54,968 nt of DNA from positions 124,687 through 179,654 of the forward strand of contig NZ_NGFO01000010.1 in NCBI RefSeq assembly GCF_002149015.1, written 5' to 3'. Source of the DNA: Gordonia lacunae. Its GTDB lineage: Bacteria > Actinomycetota > Actinomycetes > Mycobacteriales > Mycobacteriaceae. Position numbers and translations under genes: made by a program. Under the pieces are notes generated by a model, which was given only the letters and a program-made list of their open reading frames with translations, ran no database searches and was not told the origin of the DNA. Below are positions 35,732-44,214 of the stretch, piece by piece; the stretch's first letter is position 1, and every line of letters starts with the position of its first letter.

Positions 35732-36499
35732 TCAGCGGCGTGTGGCCACGGCGAATGTCCGACGAAACGGCAGCACCGTGCCCCACTCGCGGCGCGGGTA
35801 GGCCTCGGCGAAGCGCTTCTTGAGATCGGCGACGAACTGCTTCCGGAGGTCGTCGGTGAGCGCCTGCAGGTACGGACGCGCGCCGGTACCCGACATCCAG
35901 TCGAACACCGGGTCCTGGCCGTCGAGCACGTGGAAGTAGGTCGTCTCCCATGCGTTGACGTGGTAGCCGCGCTCGGCGAAGAAGTCGAGATACACCTCGG
36001 CGTCGAGCCGGGGCAGCGCCCGGAGGTCACCGAAGGCCCCGACATACGGCTCGGTCGCGGCGAGCTCGGCGAGGGCCGCATGGGTCGGCGAGTCGGTGTT
36101 GTTCGGGACCTGCAGCGCGAAGGCGCCGCCGTCGGTCAGGTGCCCGAGCAGACCGTCGATGACATCGAGGTGATCGGGTACCCACTGGAACATCGCGTTG
36201 GACAGCATCAGGTCGACCGGCCGGTGTGGAGTCCACTGCGAGACGTCGACGGCGTCGTAGTTGGCGTGCGGGTCGGCGTTGTCGCGGATGGCCCGGTCGA
36301 CCATCTCCGCCGAGTCGTCGATGCCCAGGATCTCGGCCGAGGGCCAGAGTGCGCGCAGGTGCTTGGTCAGGTGGCCCGGTCCGCAACCCAGGTCGACCAC
36401 CGACAACGGAGTGGTCGGGATCTGCGCGATGAGGTCGAGAAACGGCCGCGCGCGATCGTCGGCGAACTGCAGATAGCGTGTCGGGTCCCACACGGCCAT
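35732..36499 (-). CDS. tam: Trans-aconitate 2-methyltransferase
   Basis: A 255-residue SAM methyltransferase that detoxifies trans-aconitate by methyl ester formation. The N terminus WDPTRYLQFADDRARPFLDL and motif I VVDLGCGPGHLT (near residue 34) match Tam. Further signatures are NAMFQWVPDH near residue 100 and FDWMSGTGARPYLQAL. Its length is typical. It is separated by 167 bases from the DUF4185 gene upstream on the map and is divergent from rnhA. Confidence 0.93.
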   Translation of the reverse strand: MAVWDPTRYLQFADDRARPFLDLIAQIPTTPLSVVDLGCGPGHLTKHLRALWPSAEILGIDDSAEMVDRAIRDNADPHANYDAVDVSQWTPHRPVDLMLSNAMFQWVPDHLDVIDGLLGHLTDGGAFALQVPNNTDSPTHAALAELAATEPYVGAFGDLRALPRLDAEVYLDFFAERGYHVNAWETTYFHVLDGQDPVFDWMSGTGARPYLQALTDDLRKQFVADLKKRFAEAYPRREWGTVLPFRRTFAVATRR

Positions 36500-36558
36500 G
36501 AGTCCACCCTAGCCGTCAGTCTGCTGCCGGGCATCGCAGCTGCCGTAGGCTTCCGTGC

Positions 36559-37053
36559 GTGACAGCTTCTGCGAACCCGACGGCCGACGACTCCTCCGCA
36601 GATCCGGGAGCTGGGTCGGCCGTCGTCGAGATCTCGACAGACGGTGCCTGCCTGGGGAACCCGGGCCCGGGCGGATGGGGTGCCGTGCTCCGGTACAAGG
36701 GCACCGAGAAGCGGATATCCGGGTCCGAACCCGACACGACGAACAACAAGATGGAACTCACCGCCGCCATCGAGGGTCTCGCGGCGCTGACCAGGCCGTC
36801 GACCGTCATCATCTACACCGACTCGACCTACGTCCGCAACGGGATCATGAAGTGGGTCAACGGCTGGCAGGCCAACGGATGGAAGACCAAGGACCGCAAG
36901 CCGGTCAAGAACGCAGATCTGTGGCGCCGCCTGGTCGAGGAGGAGAAGCGGCATCAGGTGGAGTGGCGCTGGGTGAAGGGACACGCCGGCGACCACTTCA
37001 ACGAGATCGCCGACGAACTGGCCACCACCGCGGCCCGATCGGTCTCCCGATGA
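36559..37053 (+). CDS. rnhA: Ribonuclease HI
   Basis: A 164-residue RNase H that cuts RNA in RNA-DNA hybrids. The DEDD catalytic residues are in [14 protein letters not shown] (Asp28), NNKMELTAA (Glu), IIYTDSTYV (Asp) and a final Asp in FNEIADELA. The first about 20 residues form an acidic, disordered extension. GTG 36559 is the only reasonable start. Its stop overlaps the start of the 2-hydroxyacid dehydrogenase as ATGA. Confidence 0.96.
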   Translation: MTASANPTADDSSADPGAGSAVVEISTDGACLGNPGPGGWGAVLRYKGTEKRISGSEPDTTNNKMELTAAIEGLAALTRPSTVIIYTDSTYVRNGIMKWVNGWQANGWKTKDRKPVKNADLWRRLVEEEKRHQVEWRWVKGHAGDHFNEIADELATTAARSVSR

Positions 37054-37961
37054 CCCCGATGGCTGTCGCCGTCGAACCCGTCCGCGACGAGCACCTGGTC
37101 GCCGCGATCGAGAGCGCCGGTGGACAGATCGTCGGTCTCGACGACGCCCGGGTGCTGGTGTGGATCGGGCCGCCGGCGGACTTCCCGCAACTGCCCGACA
37201 CCGTCGAGTGGGTGGCCCTCAAGACCGCGGGCATCGAGGATTTCGTGGCCGCCGACATCATCGACGATCGCCGGCTCTGGACCAATGCCTCGGGCTTCTA
37301 CGCCGAGAACGTCGCCGAGCACGCGCTGGCGCTGCTCCTCGCGGGACTCCGGCAGATCAACACCGCCGTCCTCCGGCACTGGGACAAGGAGCGGATCGAC
37401 ACCGCGGTCCGGTCGCTGCACGGTGCCACCGTCGCCATCGTCGGGGCCGGCGGGATCGGTGCATCCCTCGCCCCACGTCTCCGGGCGTGCGGTGCCCGCG
37501 TCGTCGCGGTGAACCGATCGGGCCGAGAGGTGCCCGGTGCGCACGAAGTCCGGCGGTCGGACGAGTTGGACGAGCTGTGGGGGACGATCGATCACGTCGT
37601 GCTGGCAGCGCCGGCGACGCCGGAGACGCGGCACATGATCAACACCGAGAGCCTCGCGGCGCTGCCCCGGCACGCATGGGTGATCAACATCGCACGCGGC
37701 CCGCTCGTCGACGAGGACGCGCTGTACCGTGCGCTGGTCGACGGCCAGATCGCGGGCGCGGCGCTCGACGTGACCGATCCGGAACCGCCCGCCGACGACC
37801 ATCCGCTCTGGTCCCTGCCGAACGTGATCATCACCCCGCATGTCGCCAACCCGGCGTCGGGACTGACCCGGGAGCTGGCACCGTGGGTCGCCGAGAACCT
37901 CCGCAGGTTCGCCGCGGGCGAGGAACTCCTCTCCGTGGTGACCGCCGACCGCGCCTACTGA
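37050..37961 (+). CDS. D-isomer specific 2-hydroxyacid dehydrogenase
   Basis: A 303-residue NAD(P)-dependent dehydrogenase. The nucleotide motif [16 protein letters not shown] is near residue 130. Catalytic residues of the family are seen in [14 protein letters not shown] (Arg), VTDPEPP (Glu) and ITPHVAN (His). ATG 37050 overlaps the rnhA stop. The substrate (phosphoglycerate-, glyoxylate- or lactate-like) cannot be decided, and the domain is shorter than that of SerA, which argues against phosphoglycerate. Confidence 0.92.
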   Translation: MTPMAVAVEPVRDEHLVAAIESAGGQIVGLDDARVLVWIGPPADFPQLPDTVEWVALKTAGIEDFVAADIIDDRRLWTNASGFYAENVAEHALALLLAGLRQINTAVLRHWDKERIDTAVRSLHGATVAIVGAGGIGASLAPRLRACGARVVAVNRSGREVPGAHEVRRSDELDELWGTIDHVVLAAPATPETRHMINTESLAALPRHAWVINIARGPLVDEDALYRALVDGQIAGAALDVTDPEPPADDHPLWSLPNVIITPHVANPASGLTRELAPWVAENLRRFAAGEELLSVVTADRAY

Positions 37962-37992
37962 GGCCACGTCCCTGCTGATTCCGCCCGATTTC

Positions 37993-38006
37993 TAGAACAC
38001 GTTCTC
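37993..38006. promoter_or_regulatory. KstR-like operator upstream of the SDR gene
   Basis: TAGAACACGTTCTC matches the published KstR consensus TnnAACnnGTTnnA at all positions but the last. It has the inverted repeat AGAAC-N2-GTTCT and ends 31 bases before GTG 38038. KstR is the TetR repressor of the mycobacterial/rhodococcal cholesterol catabolon. No kstR gene is in the window. Confidence 0.55.
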
Positions 38007-38037
38007 GTTTTGCGTCCCGGCGTGGCATGGTCGACAG

Positions 38038-38829
38038 GTGATTCTCGACAGATTCCGGATAGACGACCAGGTGGCCATCGTGACCGGCGCGAGCCGGGGG
38101 CTCGGGGCGGCGATCGCGGTCGCCTTCGCCGAGGCCGGCGGCGACGTGGTGATCGCGGCCCGCAGTGAATCCGACCTCGAGCAGGTCGCCGAACGGGTCC
38201 GCGCGGCGGGCCGACGCGCGCGCACCGTCGCCGTGGACCTCGGCGACCCCGATGCGACGGCGGCGCTCGCGCAGACCGCGGTCGACGAGTTCGGGCGGCT
38301 CGACACCGTGGTGAACAACGTCGGCGGGGCGATGCCCCGGCCACTGTTCGACACCAGCCCCAAGCACCTGCGGGATGCCTTCGACTTCAACGTCGGTAAC
38401 GCGCACGCATTGGTCGTCGCCGGCTCCAAGCAGATCCTCGCGACCAGCGGCCAGGGTTCGATCATCAACATCACGTCGGCGGTGGGGCGCCTGCCCGGAC
38501 GCGCCTACGCCGCCTACGGCACCGCGAAAGCGGCTCTCGCGCACTACACCCGAATCGCGGCGATGGATCTCAACCCGAGGATTCGGGTCAACGGCATCGC
38601 CCCGGGAGCGATCCTGACGTCGGCGTTGGAGATCGTGGCGGGCGACGAGGGGATGCGCACAGCCGTCGAGACGTCGACGCCGCTGCACCGGCTCGGTGAA
38701 CCGGAGGACATCGCCGCGGCGGCGCTCTATCTGGCCTCTCCGGCGGGCGCCTACGTCACCGGCAAGATCCTCGAGGTCGACGGCGGGATCATCGCCCCCA
38801 ACCTGGACCTGCCGATCCCGGACCTCTGA
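38038..38829 (+). CDS. Short-chain dehydrogenase/reductase under a KstR-like box
   Basis: A 263-residue classical SDR. The cofactor motif [10 protein letters not shown] is near residue 16, NNVG replaces the usual NNAG, the catalytic serine is in NITSAVG and the YxxxK pair is [11 protein letters not shown]. The C terminus ends in LDLPIPDL. Similar mycobacterial SDRs share these N- and C-terminal patterns. An arginine in ARSESDLE after beta-2 suggests NADP. The upstream KstR-like box argues for steroid or related lipid metabolism. GTG 38038 is the first codon consistent with the family N terminus. Confidence 0.93.
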   Translation: MILDRFRIDDQVAIVTGASRGLGAAIAVAFAEAGGDVVIAARSESDLEQVAERVRAAGRRARTVAVDLGDPDATAALAQTAVDEFGRLDTVVNNVGGAMPRPLFDTSPKHLRDAFDFNVGNAHALVVAGSKQILATSGQGSIINITSAVGRLPGRAYAAYGTAKAALAHYTRIAAMDLNPRIRVNGIAPGAILTSALEIVAGDEGMRTAVETSTPLHRLGEPEDIAAAALYLASPAGAYVTGKILEVDGGIIAPNLDLPIPDL

Positions 38830-38844
38830 TCAGTCGGGCATGGA

Positions 38845-39543
38845 TCAGTCCGGCCTGCGTTCGAGGGCGCCGGCGATCTGCTGTTCGAGGTGTGCGGCCG
38901 CCACCTGCGGAACGTCGATGATGCCGTCGAGTTCGGCACGTACCCTCTTGTACGCGGCCTGCCGCTCGGCCGGGGTCGCCCCGGCGTCGGCGGCGACGTT
39001 GATCAGTTTGCGCGCCCGGTCGAGCGCGTCACGCTCGACCGGCGAGAAGCCGGATTGCTTGCGCCGCCGTGCTTCTCGTTCGGCAGCATCGAACGCGGCG
39101 GCGTAGTCGCCGACCGCGTCGCGGTACTCGGCGAAGTCGGCCGGGGAGATAGACGTCGAGGTCGTGGAGACGTCTGCGGCGGCCGGCTCGGGCCGCAGGT
39201 CGTCCGCACGAACCCGCGCCCGGTGGAACGCGAGCGTCAGCGGTTCGCGCATGTCGGCCATCAGCGGGTACTCGATCAGCGTCGCGAGGTCGAGTTCGTA
39301 GGCGAACCACTTCTCGGTGAGGGCGTCGTGCTGTCCGAGCACCCTGCGCAACTGATCGGCCGAGGTCGTGGTCAGCTTCAGCTGTTCGGTCTGTGCGTTC
39401 GCCTTGATCCGGGCGAGCTCGATCTTGTCCTTGCGTCGCTTCTCGTTGTACTTGCCGATCGAACCAGCCCACCCGCCGACGACCGCGCCGATCGGAAAGA
39501 TCAGCCACCAGTTGTTCGTGGCAAAGTCGACGATCTCGTTCAC
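38845..39543 (-). CDS. Membrane-anchored protein of unknown function with helical cytoplasmic domain
   Basis: A 232-residue protein. The N-terminal segment WWLIFPIGAVVGGWAG is a single membrane helix, followed by a basic stretch (YNEKRRKDKIELARIKA) and a long, largely helical charged domain. The pattern EKWFAYELDLATLIEYPLMADM near residue 77 is conserved-looking. No known domain is recognised. It is convergent with the KstR-boxed SDR and divergent from the YdeI-like gene. Confidence 0.68.
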   Translation of the reverse strand: MNEIVDFATNNWWLIFPIGAVVGGWAGSIGKYNEKRRKDKIELARIKANAQTEQLKLTTTSADQLRRVLGQHDALTEKWFAYELDLATLIEYPLMADMREPLTLAFHRARVRADDLRPEPAAADVSTTSTSISPADFAEYRDAVGDYAAAFDAAEREARRRKQSGFSPVERDALDRARKLINVAADAGATPAERQAAYKRVRAELDGIIDVPQVAAAHLEQQIAGALERRPD

Positions 39544-39589
39544 GGCTCAACTGTACCGAGACGGGCGGCGAGGTCATTAGGGTTGACGA

Positions 39590-40159
39590 ATGGCCGATCC
39601 CGATGCTCCCAAGCTGACCGTCGAGACCGTCGACGCCTGGCGAGAGTGGTTGCGCGCCAACCATGAGACCTCGCCGGGGGTGTGGCTTGTGTTCTGGCGC
39701 AAGGGCTCGGGTCGCGAGCCGATCGACTACGACGAGTGCGTTCGTGAGGCGCTGTGTTGGGGCTGGATCGACGGCCACACCCGCGTCATCGACGACCGAC
39801 GCCGCGGTATGTGGTTCACCAGGCGCGGGCGCAACAGCGGATGGTCGGCGTCGAACAAGGCCCGGGTCGCCGACCTCGCCGCCGCCGGCCGGATTCAGCC
39901 CGTCGGGCAGGCCGTCATCGACGACGCCAAGGCCCGCGGTCTCTGGACGTTGTTCGACGACGCCGAGGCGCTCATCGAGTCCCCCGAACTCGCTGCCGCG
40001 CTCGATGCCGACCCGGTCGCGCGGGCCAACTGGGATGCGTTCCCGCCGAGCGCGCGCAAGTTCGGACTGTCGCAGATCGCCCTGGCGAAACGACCGGAGA
40101 CCAAGACGAAACGCATCGCCACCCTCGTCGAGCGGGCGGGACGCAACGAACGACCCTGA
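39590..40159 (+). CDS. YdeI/OmpD-associated family protein (OmdA-like)
   Basis: A 189-residue protein. The N-terminal half carries the DUF1801-like pattern VWLVFWRKGSGREPIDYDE and ALCWGWIDGHTRVID, with RFTRR-like MWFTRRGRNSGWSASN following. The C-terminal OmdA motif is near WDAFPPSARKFGL and ends in KRIATLVERAGRNERP. Homologues are associated with antimicrobial-peptide and bacteriocin protection in other bacteria; the role here is unknown. The following 26 bases lead into the cobalamin riboswitch. Confidence 0.9.
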   Translation: MADPDAPKLTVETVDAWREWLRANHETSPGVWLVFWRKGSGREPIDYDECVREALCWGWIDGHTRVIDDRRRGMWFTRRGRNSGWSASNKARVADLAAAGRIQPVGQAVIDDAKARGLWTLFDDAEALIESPELAAALDADPVARANWDAFPPSARKFGLSQIALAKRPETKTKRIATLVERAGRNERP

Positions 40160-40205
40160 CGCCGGTGCCGTCGGGGCGCGGTGTCGGAGATCGCCGGAGA
40201 TGTCG

Positions 40206-40326
40206 TAGTCTCGTCGCATCGAGATCCCTGGGAAGCCGGTTCGATTCCGGCGCGGTCCCGCCACTGTGATTTCGGTGCGTCGATGACGTCGATGCGCTGA
40301 CTCAGCCAGATACCAGCCTCGATGCT
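40206..40326 (+). ncRNA. Adenosylcobalamin (B12) riboswitch
   Basis: The conserved core is present: GGGAA at 40230-40234 followed by a GGT-N4-TTCC element, CGGTCCCGCCACTGTGA at 40253-40269 and the B12 box AGCCAGATACCAGCC at 40304-40318. A P1 stem pairs GCATCGAG (40216-40223) with CTCGATGC (40318-40325). The structure ends 19 bases before the nearest ATG of the permease gene, so control of translation initiation is likely. Adenosylcobalamin is expected to turn the four-gene operon off. Confidence 0.93.
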
Positions 40327-40359
40327 GCTTGTCACGCCACGAGGATGGACCGACGACAC

Positions 40360-41445
40360 ATGACGATCGATGGTGCCCGCAGGGCGCCGGCACTGCCGCG
40401 TGCTCCGAGACGCGCGGGACGACGCCGTCCCGTGGCCGTCCTCCTCGCCGTGCTCGCGCTGGGCCTCGCCGCTGCGTTCCTCGCCCTCTGCTCGGGTGCC
40501 GAAGTGTTGCCCGTGTCCACGGTCGTCGACGTGGTCGCCTCACGTTTCGGCGGGCCTGCCGTCACACGCACCCAGCTCGCGATCGTCTGGGACATCCGGT
40601 TACCGCGAATCCTGCTCGGCCTGGTGGTCGGTGCGGGCCTGGCCGTTGCCGGGGTGCTGGTCCAGACACTGGTCCGCAATGCCCTCGCCGACCCGCATCT
40701 CCTCGGCGTCTCGTCGGGTGCGGCAGTCGGGGCGACCTCGGTGATCACCACCGGATTCCTGGCCGGTTTCGGGCTGTGGTCGCTGAGCCTCGGAGCGATG
40801 GCCGGCGCCCTGGGGGCCGCGCTCCTGGTCTTCGCGATCACCCTGGGCCAGGGCGGGATCACGCCACTCCGTCTCGTGCTGACCGGAACCGTCATCGCCG
40901 CTGCATTGTCCGCCGTCGCCAGCTTCCTCGTGTTGCGCACCAACGACTCACAGGCCGCCCAATCGGTCCTGTTCTGGCTGCTGGGCAGTCTTGCCGGCGC
41001 ATCATGGACCAAGCTGCTGCTCCCGGTCTCGGTGGTCCTGATCTGCACCGCCGTCGCCTTCGCGCTCCACGGCTGGCTCGACGCGCTCTCGGCCGGGCCC
41101 GACGTCGCCGTGGCGGTGGGCGTCAGGGTCCCGATGGTTCGAAACCTGCTGTTCGGACTGCTCGCGATGCTGGTCGGCACGATGGTCGCGGTGTCGGGGG
41201 CCATCGCCTTCGTGGGGTTGGTGATCCCACACATCGCGCGCATCCTCGTCGGTTCACGGCATCGCTGGGTCCTGCCCACCTCCGCTCTGATCGGGGCGGT
41301 CTTCCTGGTTCTCGTAGACGTCGTCGCGCGAGTTGCGCTGCGGCCGGTCGAGATCCCGCTGAGCGTGGTGACCGGGGTCATCGGTGCACCCCTGTTCCTG
41401 TTCATCCTCGGCCGGCGCCGCTACCAGTTCGGCGCCGCCGCGTGA
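40360..41445 (+). CDS. btuC: FecCD-type ABC permease, corrinoid uptake
   Basis: A 361-residue permease of the BtuC/FecCD family with about ten membrane helices. Family motifs include LVVGAGLAVAGVLVQTLVRN, ADPHLLGVSSGA and the late FVGLVIPHIARILVG. The riboswitch directly upstream indicates B12 or corrinoid substrate. ATG 40360 is preferred because ATG 40345 has a purine run directly against it with no spacing. The stop overlaps the ATPase start as GTGA. Confidence 0.92.
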   Translation: MTIDGARRAPALPRAPRRAGRRRPVAVLLAVLALGLAAAFLALCSGAEVLPVSTVVDVVASRFGGPAVTRTQLAIVWDIRLPRILLGLVVGAGLAVAGVLVQTLVRNALADPHLLGVSSGAAVGATSVITTGFLAGFGLWSLSLGAMAGALGAALLVFAITLGQGGITPLRLVLTGTVIAAALSAVASFLVLRTNDSQAAQSVLFWLLGSLAGASWTKLLLPVSVVLICTAVAFALHGWLDALSAGPDVAVAVGVRVPMVRNLLFGLLAMLVGTMVAVSGAIAFVGLVIPHIARILVGSRHRWVLPTSALIGAVFLVLVDVVARVALRPVEIPLSVVTGVIGAPLFLFILGRRRYQFGAAA

Positions 41446-42272
41446 GTCGCCCGCCGGTCGGGCTCTCCGCGTCCGGGGTCGAGGTGTGGATCGACGATCA
41501 CCCGGTGCTGCACGACATCTCGCTCGAGGTGCCGGCCGGGAACATCGTCGGTCTCGTCGGGCCGAACGGCTCTGGCAAGTCGACCCTGTTGCGGTCGGTC
41601 GTCGGCGCGCTCCGTCCGCGTCGAGGCACGATCACCGTCGACGGCCGGGCGACCGGGTCGATGAGCACTCGCGAGCGAGCGAGGCAGATCGCGTTCGTTC
41701 CACAGGAAGTCGACCTACCCGCGGACATGCTGGTGCACGAGTACGTCGCGCTGGGCCGGCTTCCCTATTCGTCGCCCTGGAGCATGGGCCGCTCCGGTGA
41801 CCGGGCCGCGGTGGGACGAGCACTGCGATCGGTCGGCATGGCCGAGCACGCGTATTCCGCCGTCGACCACCTCTCCGGTGGTGAACGACGCCGCGTCGCC
41901 CTCGCCCGAGGACTCGCCCAGGACTGCGGCGTTCTGGTTCTCGACGAGCCGACCAATCACCTCGACATCCGGCACCAGCTCGACCTGCTCACCTTCCTGC
42001 GGACGGTGGGCACAACCGTCCTCGTGTCGCTCCACGACCTCGATCTGGCTGCTCGCCATTGTGATTCGATCTACGTGCTGAATGACGGACGAATCCCCGC
42101 ACACGGGGAGGCCGTGTCCGCACTCGATCCCGCGGTGGTCGCCGAGGTCTTCGGGGTCTCCGCGCACTGGGCGGTGAATTTCGCCACCGGCCGAACGCAC
42201 CTCGTGTTCGAACCCGGCCCACCCGCTCAACCCGCCCCTGATCCCACACGACCGACGATGGAGAACCGATGA
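41442..42272 (+). CDS. btuD: ABC transporter ATP-binding protein, corrinoid uptake
   Basis: A 276-residue ATPase. Walker A is GPNGSGKST near residue 39, the Q-loop PQEVDLPAD, the signature LSGGERRRVALARGLA and Walker B VLVLDEPTNHLD near 165. The H-loop is SLHDLDLAARHCD. The family resembles FecE/BtuD type. GTG 41442 overlaps the permease stop and its TGA overlaps the next start, so the genes are translationally coupled. The C-terminal tail is Pro-rich. Confidence 0.94.
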   Translation: MSRPPVGLSASGVEVWIDDHPVLHDISLEVPAGNIVGLVGPNGSGKSTLLRSVVGALRPRRGTITVDGRATGSMSTRERARQIAFVPQEVDLPADMLVHEYVALGRLPYSSPWSMGRSGDRAAVGRALRSVGMAEHAYSAVDHLSGGERRRVALARGLAQDCGVLVLDEPTNHLDIRHQLDLLTFLRTVGTTVLVSLHDLDLAARHCDSIYVLNDGRIPAHGEAVSALDPAVVAEVFGVSAHWAVNFATGRTHLVFEPGPPAQPAPDPTRPTMENR

Positions 42273-43342
42273 CGAGACCCACCACCGCCCGACGGTCCCG
42301 AACGCCGCTCGCGACGGCAACCCTGGCCGCGGCCCTCGTCGTCGCCGGTTGCAGTGCCACGCCACCCACCGACGAAACGGCGGATCGGAAGTCGGTGACG
42401 CTGATCAACTGTGGCGCCGATGCGACCTACGATGTGCCGGTCGAGCGTGTGGTCGCCACGAGCAACGGGGCGAACGTCGGAACGATCCTCAAGGTCGGCG
42501 GACTCGACAAGCTCGCCGCGGTATCCCTGAACGCGAACAACGATGTGGTGATGGAGTCGATATTCGGCCCGGGGATCGCCGACGTCCCTCACCTTGAGGG
42601 CAGTTCCATCACCATGGAGACGGTGCTCGGCGCGGACGCCGATCTGGTGGTCGGTTCCTACAGCGGACTGTTTAAGGGTGCGTCCGGGGTGACCCCGGAG
42701 TCGTTGCAGGCTAACGACATCGCGTCGTACGTCATCTCCGACAGTTGCCGCCAGGGCGGTGACGCGCCGGACAAGCTCGGCACCATGGACCCCTGGGACG
42801 CGTTGCGCGCCGACGTCGAGAACTACGGCATCCTCTTCGGAACCGAGGAGATCGCCACCGCTGCCGGGACCGAACTCGACGACCGCCTGCGCCGGCTGCG
42901 GAGCGCGCCGCGTCCGGCAACCGCCCCGCGCGTCCTGATCTACGACAGCGGCGAGGAGGACCTCTACACCAGTGGCGGCAACGGAGCGCCCAACGGGATC
43001 GTCGACGTCGCCGGCGGGGCAAACGTCTTCGCCGATGTCGACAACACCTGGTTCCGGGCGAGTTGGGAAACCGTGGCCTCCGCAGACCCCGACGTCATCG
43101 TGATCATGGACTACAAGAAGAGTGCCGACGAAGTCCAGGGCAAGATCGACGCCATCAAGGCCCGGGCGGGTCTCCGGGACACCGCTGCGGTCCGGGACAA
43201 CCGGTTCGTGGTCCTGCCGCTGGCGATGTTCACCTCCGGCTACCCGAACATCTATGGCGCCGAAGAGCTGCGCAAGTCCCTCGAGGAGTACGGATTGGTC
43301 CCCGCCAGCGGGATCGACTTCACGGCGACGCTCGGCCGATGA
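42269..43342 (+). CDS. btuF: Lipoprotein substrate-binding protein, corrinoid uptake
   Basis: A 357-residue type III (BtuF/FhuD-like) periplasmic-binding protein anchored as a lipoprotein. The lipobox VVAGC places the cysteine at residue 28, after a basic start and hydrophobic segment. Typical parts are DVPVERVVATSN, ADADLVVGSYSGLF and ADPDVIVIMDYKKS. It overlaps both neighbours by 4 bp. The riboswitch argues for corrinoid binding, though siderophores are handled by the same fold. Confidence 0.92.
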   Translation: MTRPTTARRSRTPLATATLAAALVVAGCSATPPTDETADRKSVTLINCGADATYDVPVERVVATSNGANVGTILKVGGLDKLAAVSLNANNDVVMESIFGPGIADVPHLEGSSITMETVLGADADLVVGSYSGLFKGASGVTPESLQANDIASYVISDSCRQGGDAPDKLGTMDPWDALRADVENYGILFGTEEIATAAGTELDDRLRRLRSAPRPATAPRVLIYDSGEEDLYTSGGNGAPNGIVDVAGGANVFADVDNTWFRASWETVASADPDVIVIMDYKKSADEVQGKIDAIKARAGLRDTAAVRDNRFVVLPLAMFTSGYPNIYGAEELRKSLEEYGLVPASGIDFTATLGR

Positions 43343-44031
43343 CCACCTCGACGGATTGCCGGATCGTCGTCGTGCTCCGCCCGACGGTGAGTGGACTAGA
43401 CGAGGCGTCGGCGATGACGATGGTCGACGCGCTGCGGGCATCGGGTGACCGTGACGTCGGCCTCGCCTACCTGGACATCGCGACACCCACCGTCCATGAC
43501 GAGCTCGACCGCGCGGCCGGCGACGGGCTGTCGGCCATCAGCCTTGTCCCGGTAGCGGTTCCGCGCGACAAGTACTTGGTGACCTGGACGAAGCGGGCGG
43601 TCGCGAACTGGCGGGAGAGTCGTTCCGGTGTCGACCTCGACATCCGGATCCTCGAGTCGGACATCACCGGAGCGGTCGTCGCCGGGCTCGCCGACCTCAT
43701 CGAGCGGGTGCCGCACGCGGAGATCCGCGTCTCGCCGGCGGCCTATCGCAGCCCGGCCTGGTCGGTGATCGAGGACCACGACCGGCACGTGCTCGTGTGT
43801 AAAGGTCCACGCTGCATGGCCTATGGCGCCGGACCGCTTCACCGGCAACTCACTGCCACGTCGAAGGGGACGTCGACCAAGGTCACCGGCACGGGCTGCC
43901 TGAGTCCCTGCAACCTGGGTCCGCTCGCGATCGTCAACCCCGCCGGCGAGTGGTACGGACGTCTCGAACCCGCCCACGCCGCGGATCTGGTCGCCGGCGA
44001 CGGTCCGGCCTCGAACCGCCTGCCCCGCTGA
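43339..44031 (+). CDS. CbiX-like domain fused to a thioredoxin-like [2Fe-2S] ferredoxin
   Basis: A 230-residue protein with two parts. Residues 1-120 resemble the CbiX/CbiK chelatase fold (YLDIATPTVHDELDRAAGDG and ISLVPVAVPRDKYLVTWTKR), but the expected active-site histidines are not at the equivalent places, so chelatase activity is doubtful. Residues 150-230 have a thioredoxin-like ferredoxin signature: Cys154, Cys159, Cys187 and Cys191 (C-x4-C-x27-C-x3-C) in VCKGPRC and GCLSPCNLGP, close to the NuoE type. It is the fourth gene of the riboswitch operon, coupled to btuF by ATGA, and probably processes or reduces imported corrinoid. The stop is followed by repeat DNA. Confidence 0.78.
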   Translation: MTTSTDCRIVVVLRPTVSGLDEASAMTMVDALRASGDRDVGLAYLDIATPTVHDELDRAAGDGLSAISLVPVAVPRDKYLVTWTKRAVANWRESRSGVDLDIRILESDITGAVVAGLADLIERVPHAEIRVSPAAYRSPAWSVIEDHDRHVLVCKGPRCMAYGAGPLHRQLTATSKGTSTKVTGTGCLSPCNLGPLAIVNPAGEWYGRLEPAHAADLVAGDGPASNRLPR

Positions 44032-44042
44032 CTCGGTCGCCA

Positions 44043-44214
44043 GACCCTTCGTGACGCGCCCTCCGCAAGCTCCGGGCGCTCCTCAGGGATCGGGGTTGAT
44101 CGCGCCCTCCGCAAGCTCCGGGCGCTCCTCAGGGAGCGGGGGGTCGCGCCCTCCGCACGCTCGGAGCGTTGTTCTGCTCCCTGAGGAGCGAGCGTGCGAG
44201 CGTCACGAAGGGTC
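44043..44214. repeat. Intergenic repeat, third locus, with inverted ends
   Basis: GACCCTTCGTGACGC (44043-44057) and its exact complement (44200-44214) bound the element. Inside, units beginning CGCGCCCTCCGC start at 44055, 44101 and 44145 with periods of 46 and 44 bases, and each carries CTCAGGGA. The right end overlaps the stop codon of the ABC gene at 44213-44215. It lies between convergent genes and could act as a two-way terminator. Confidence 0.88.
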
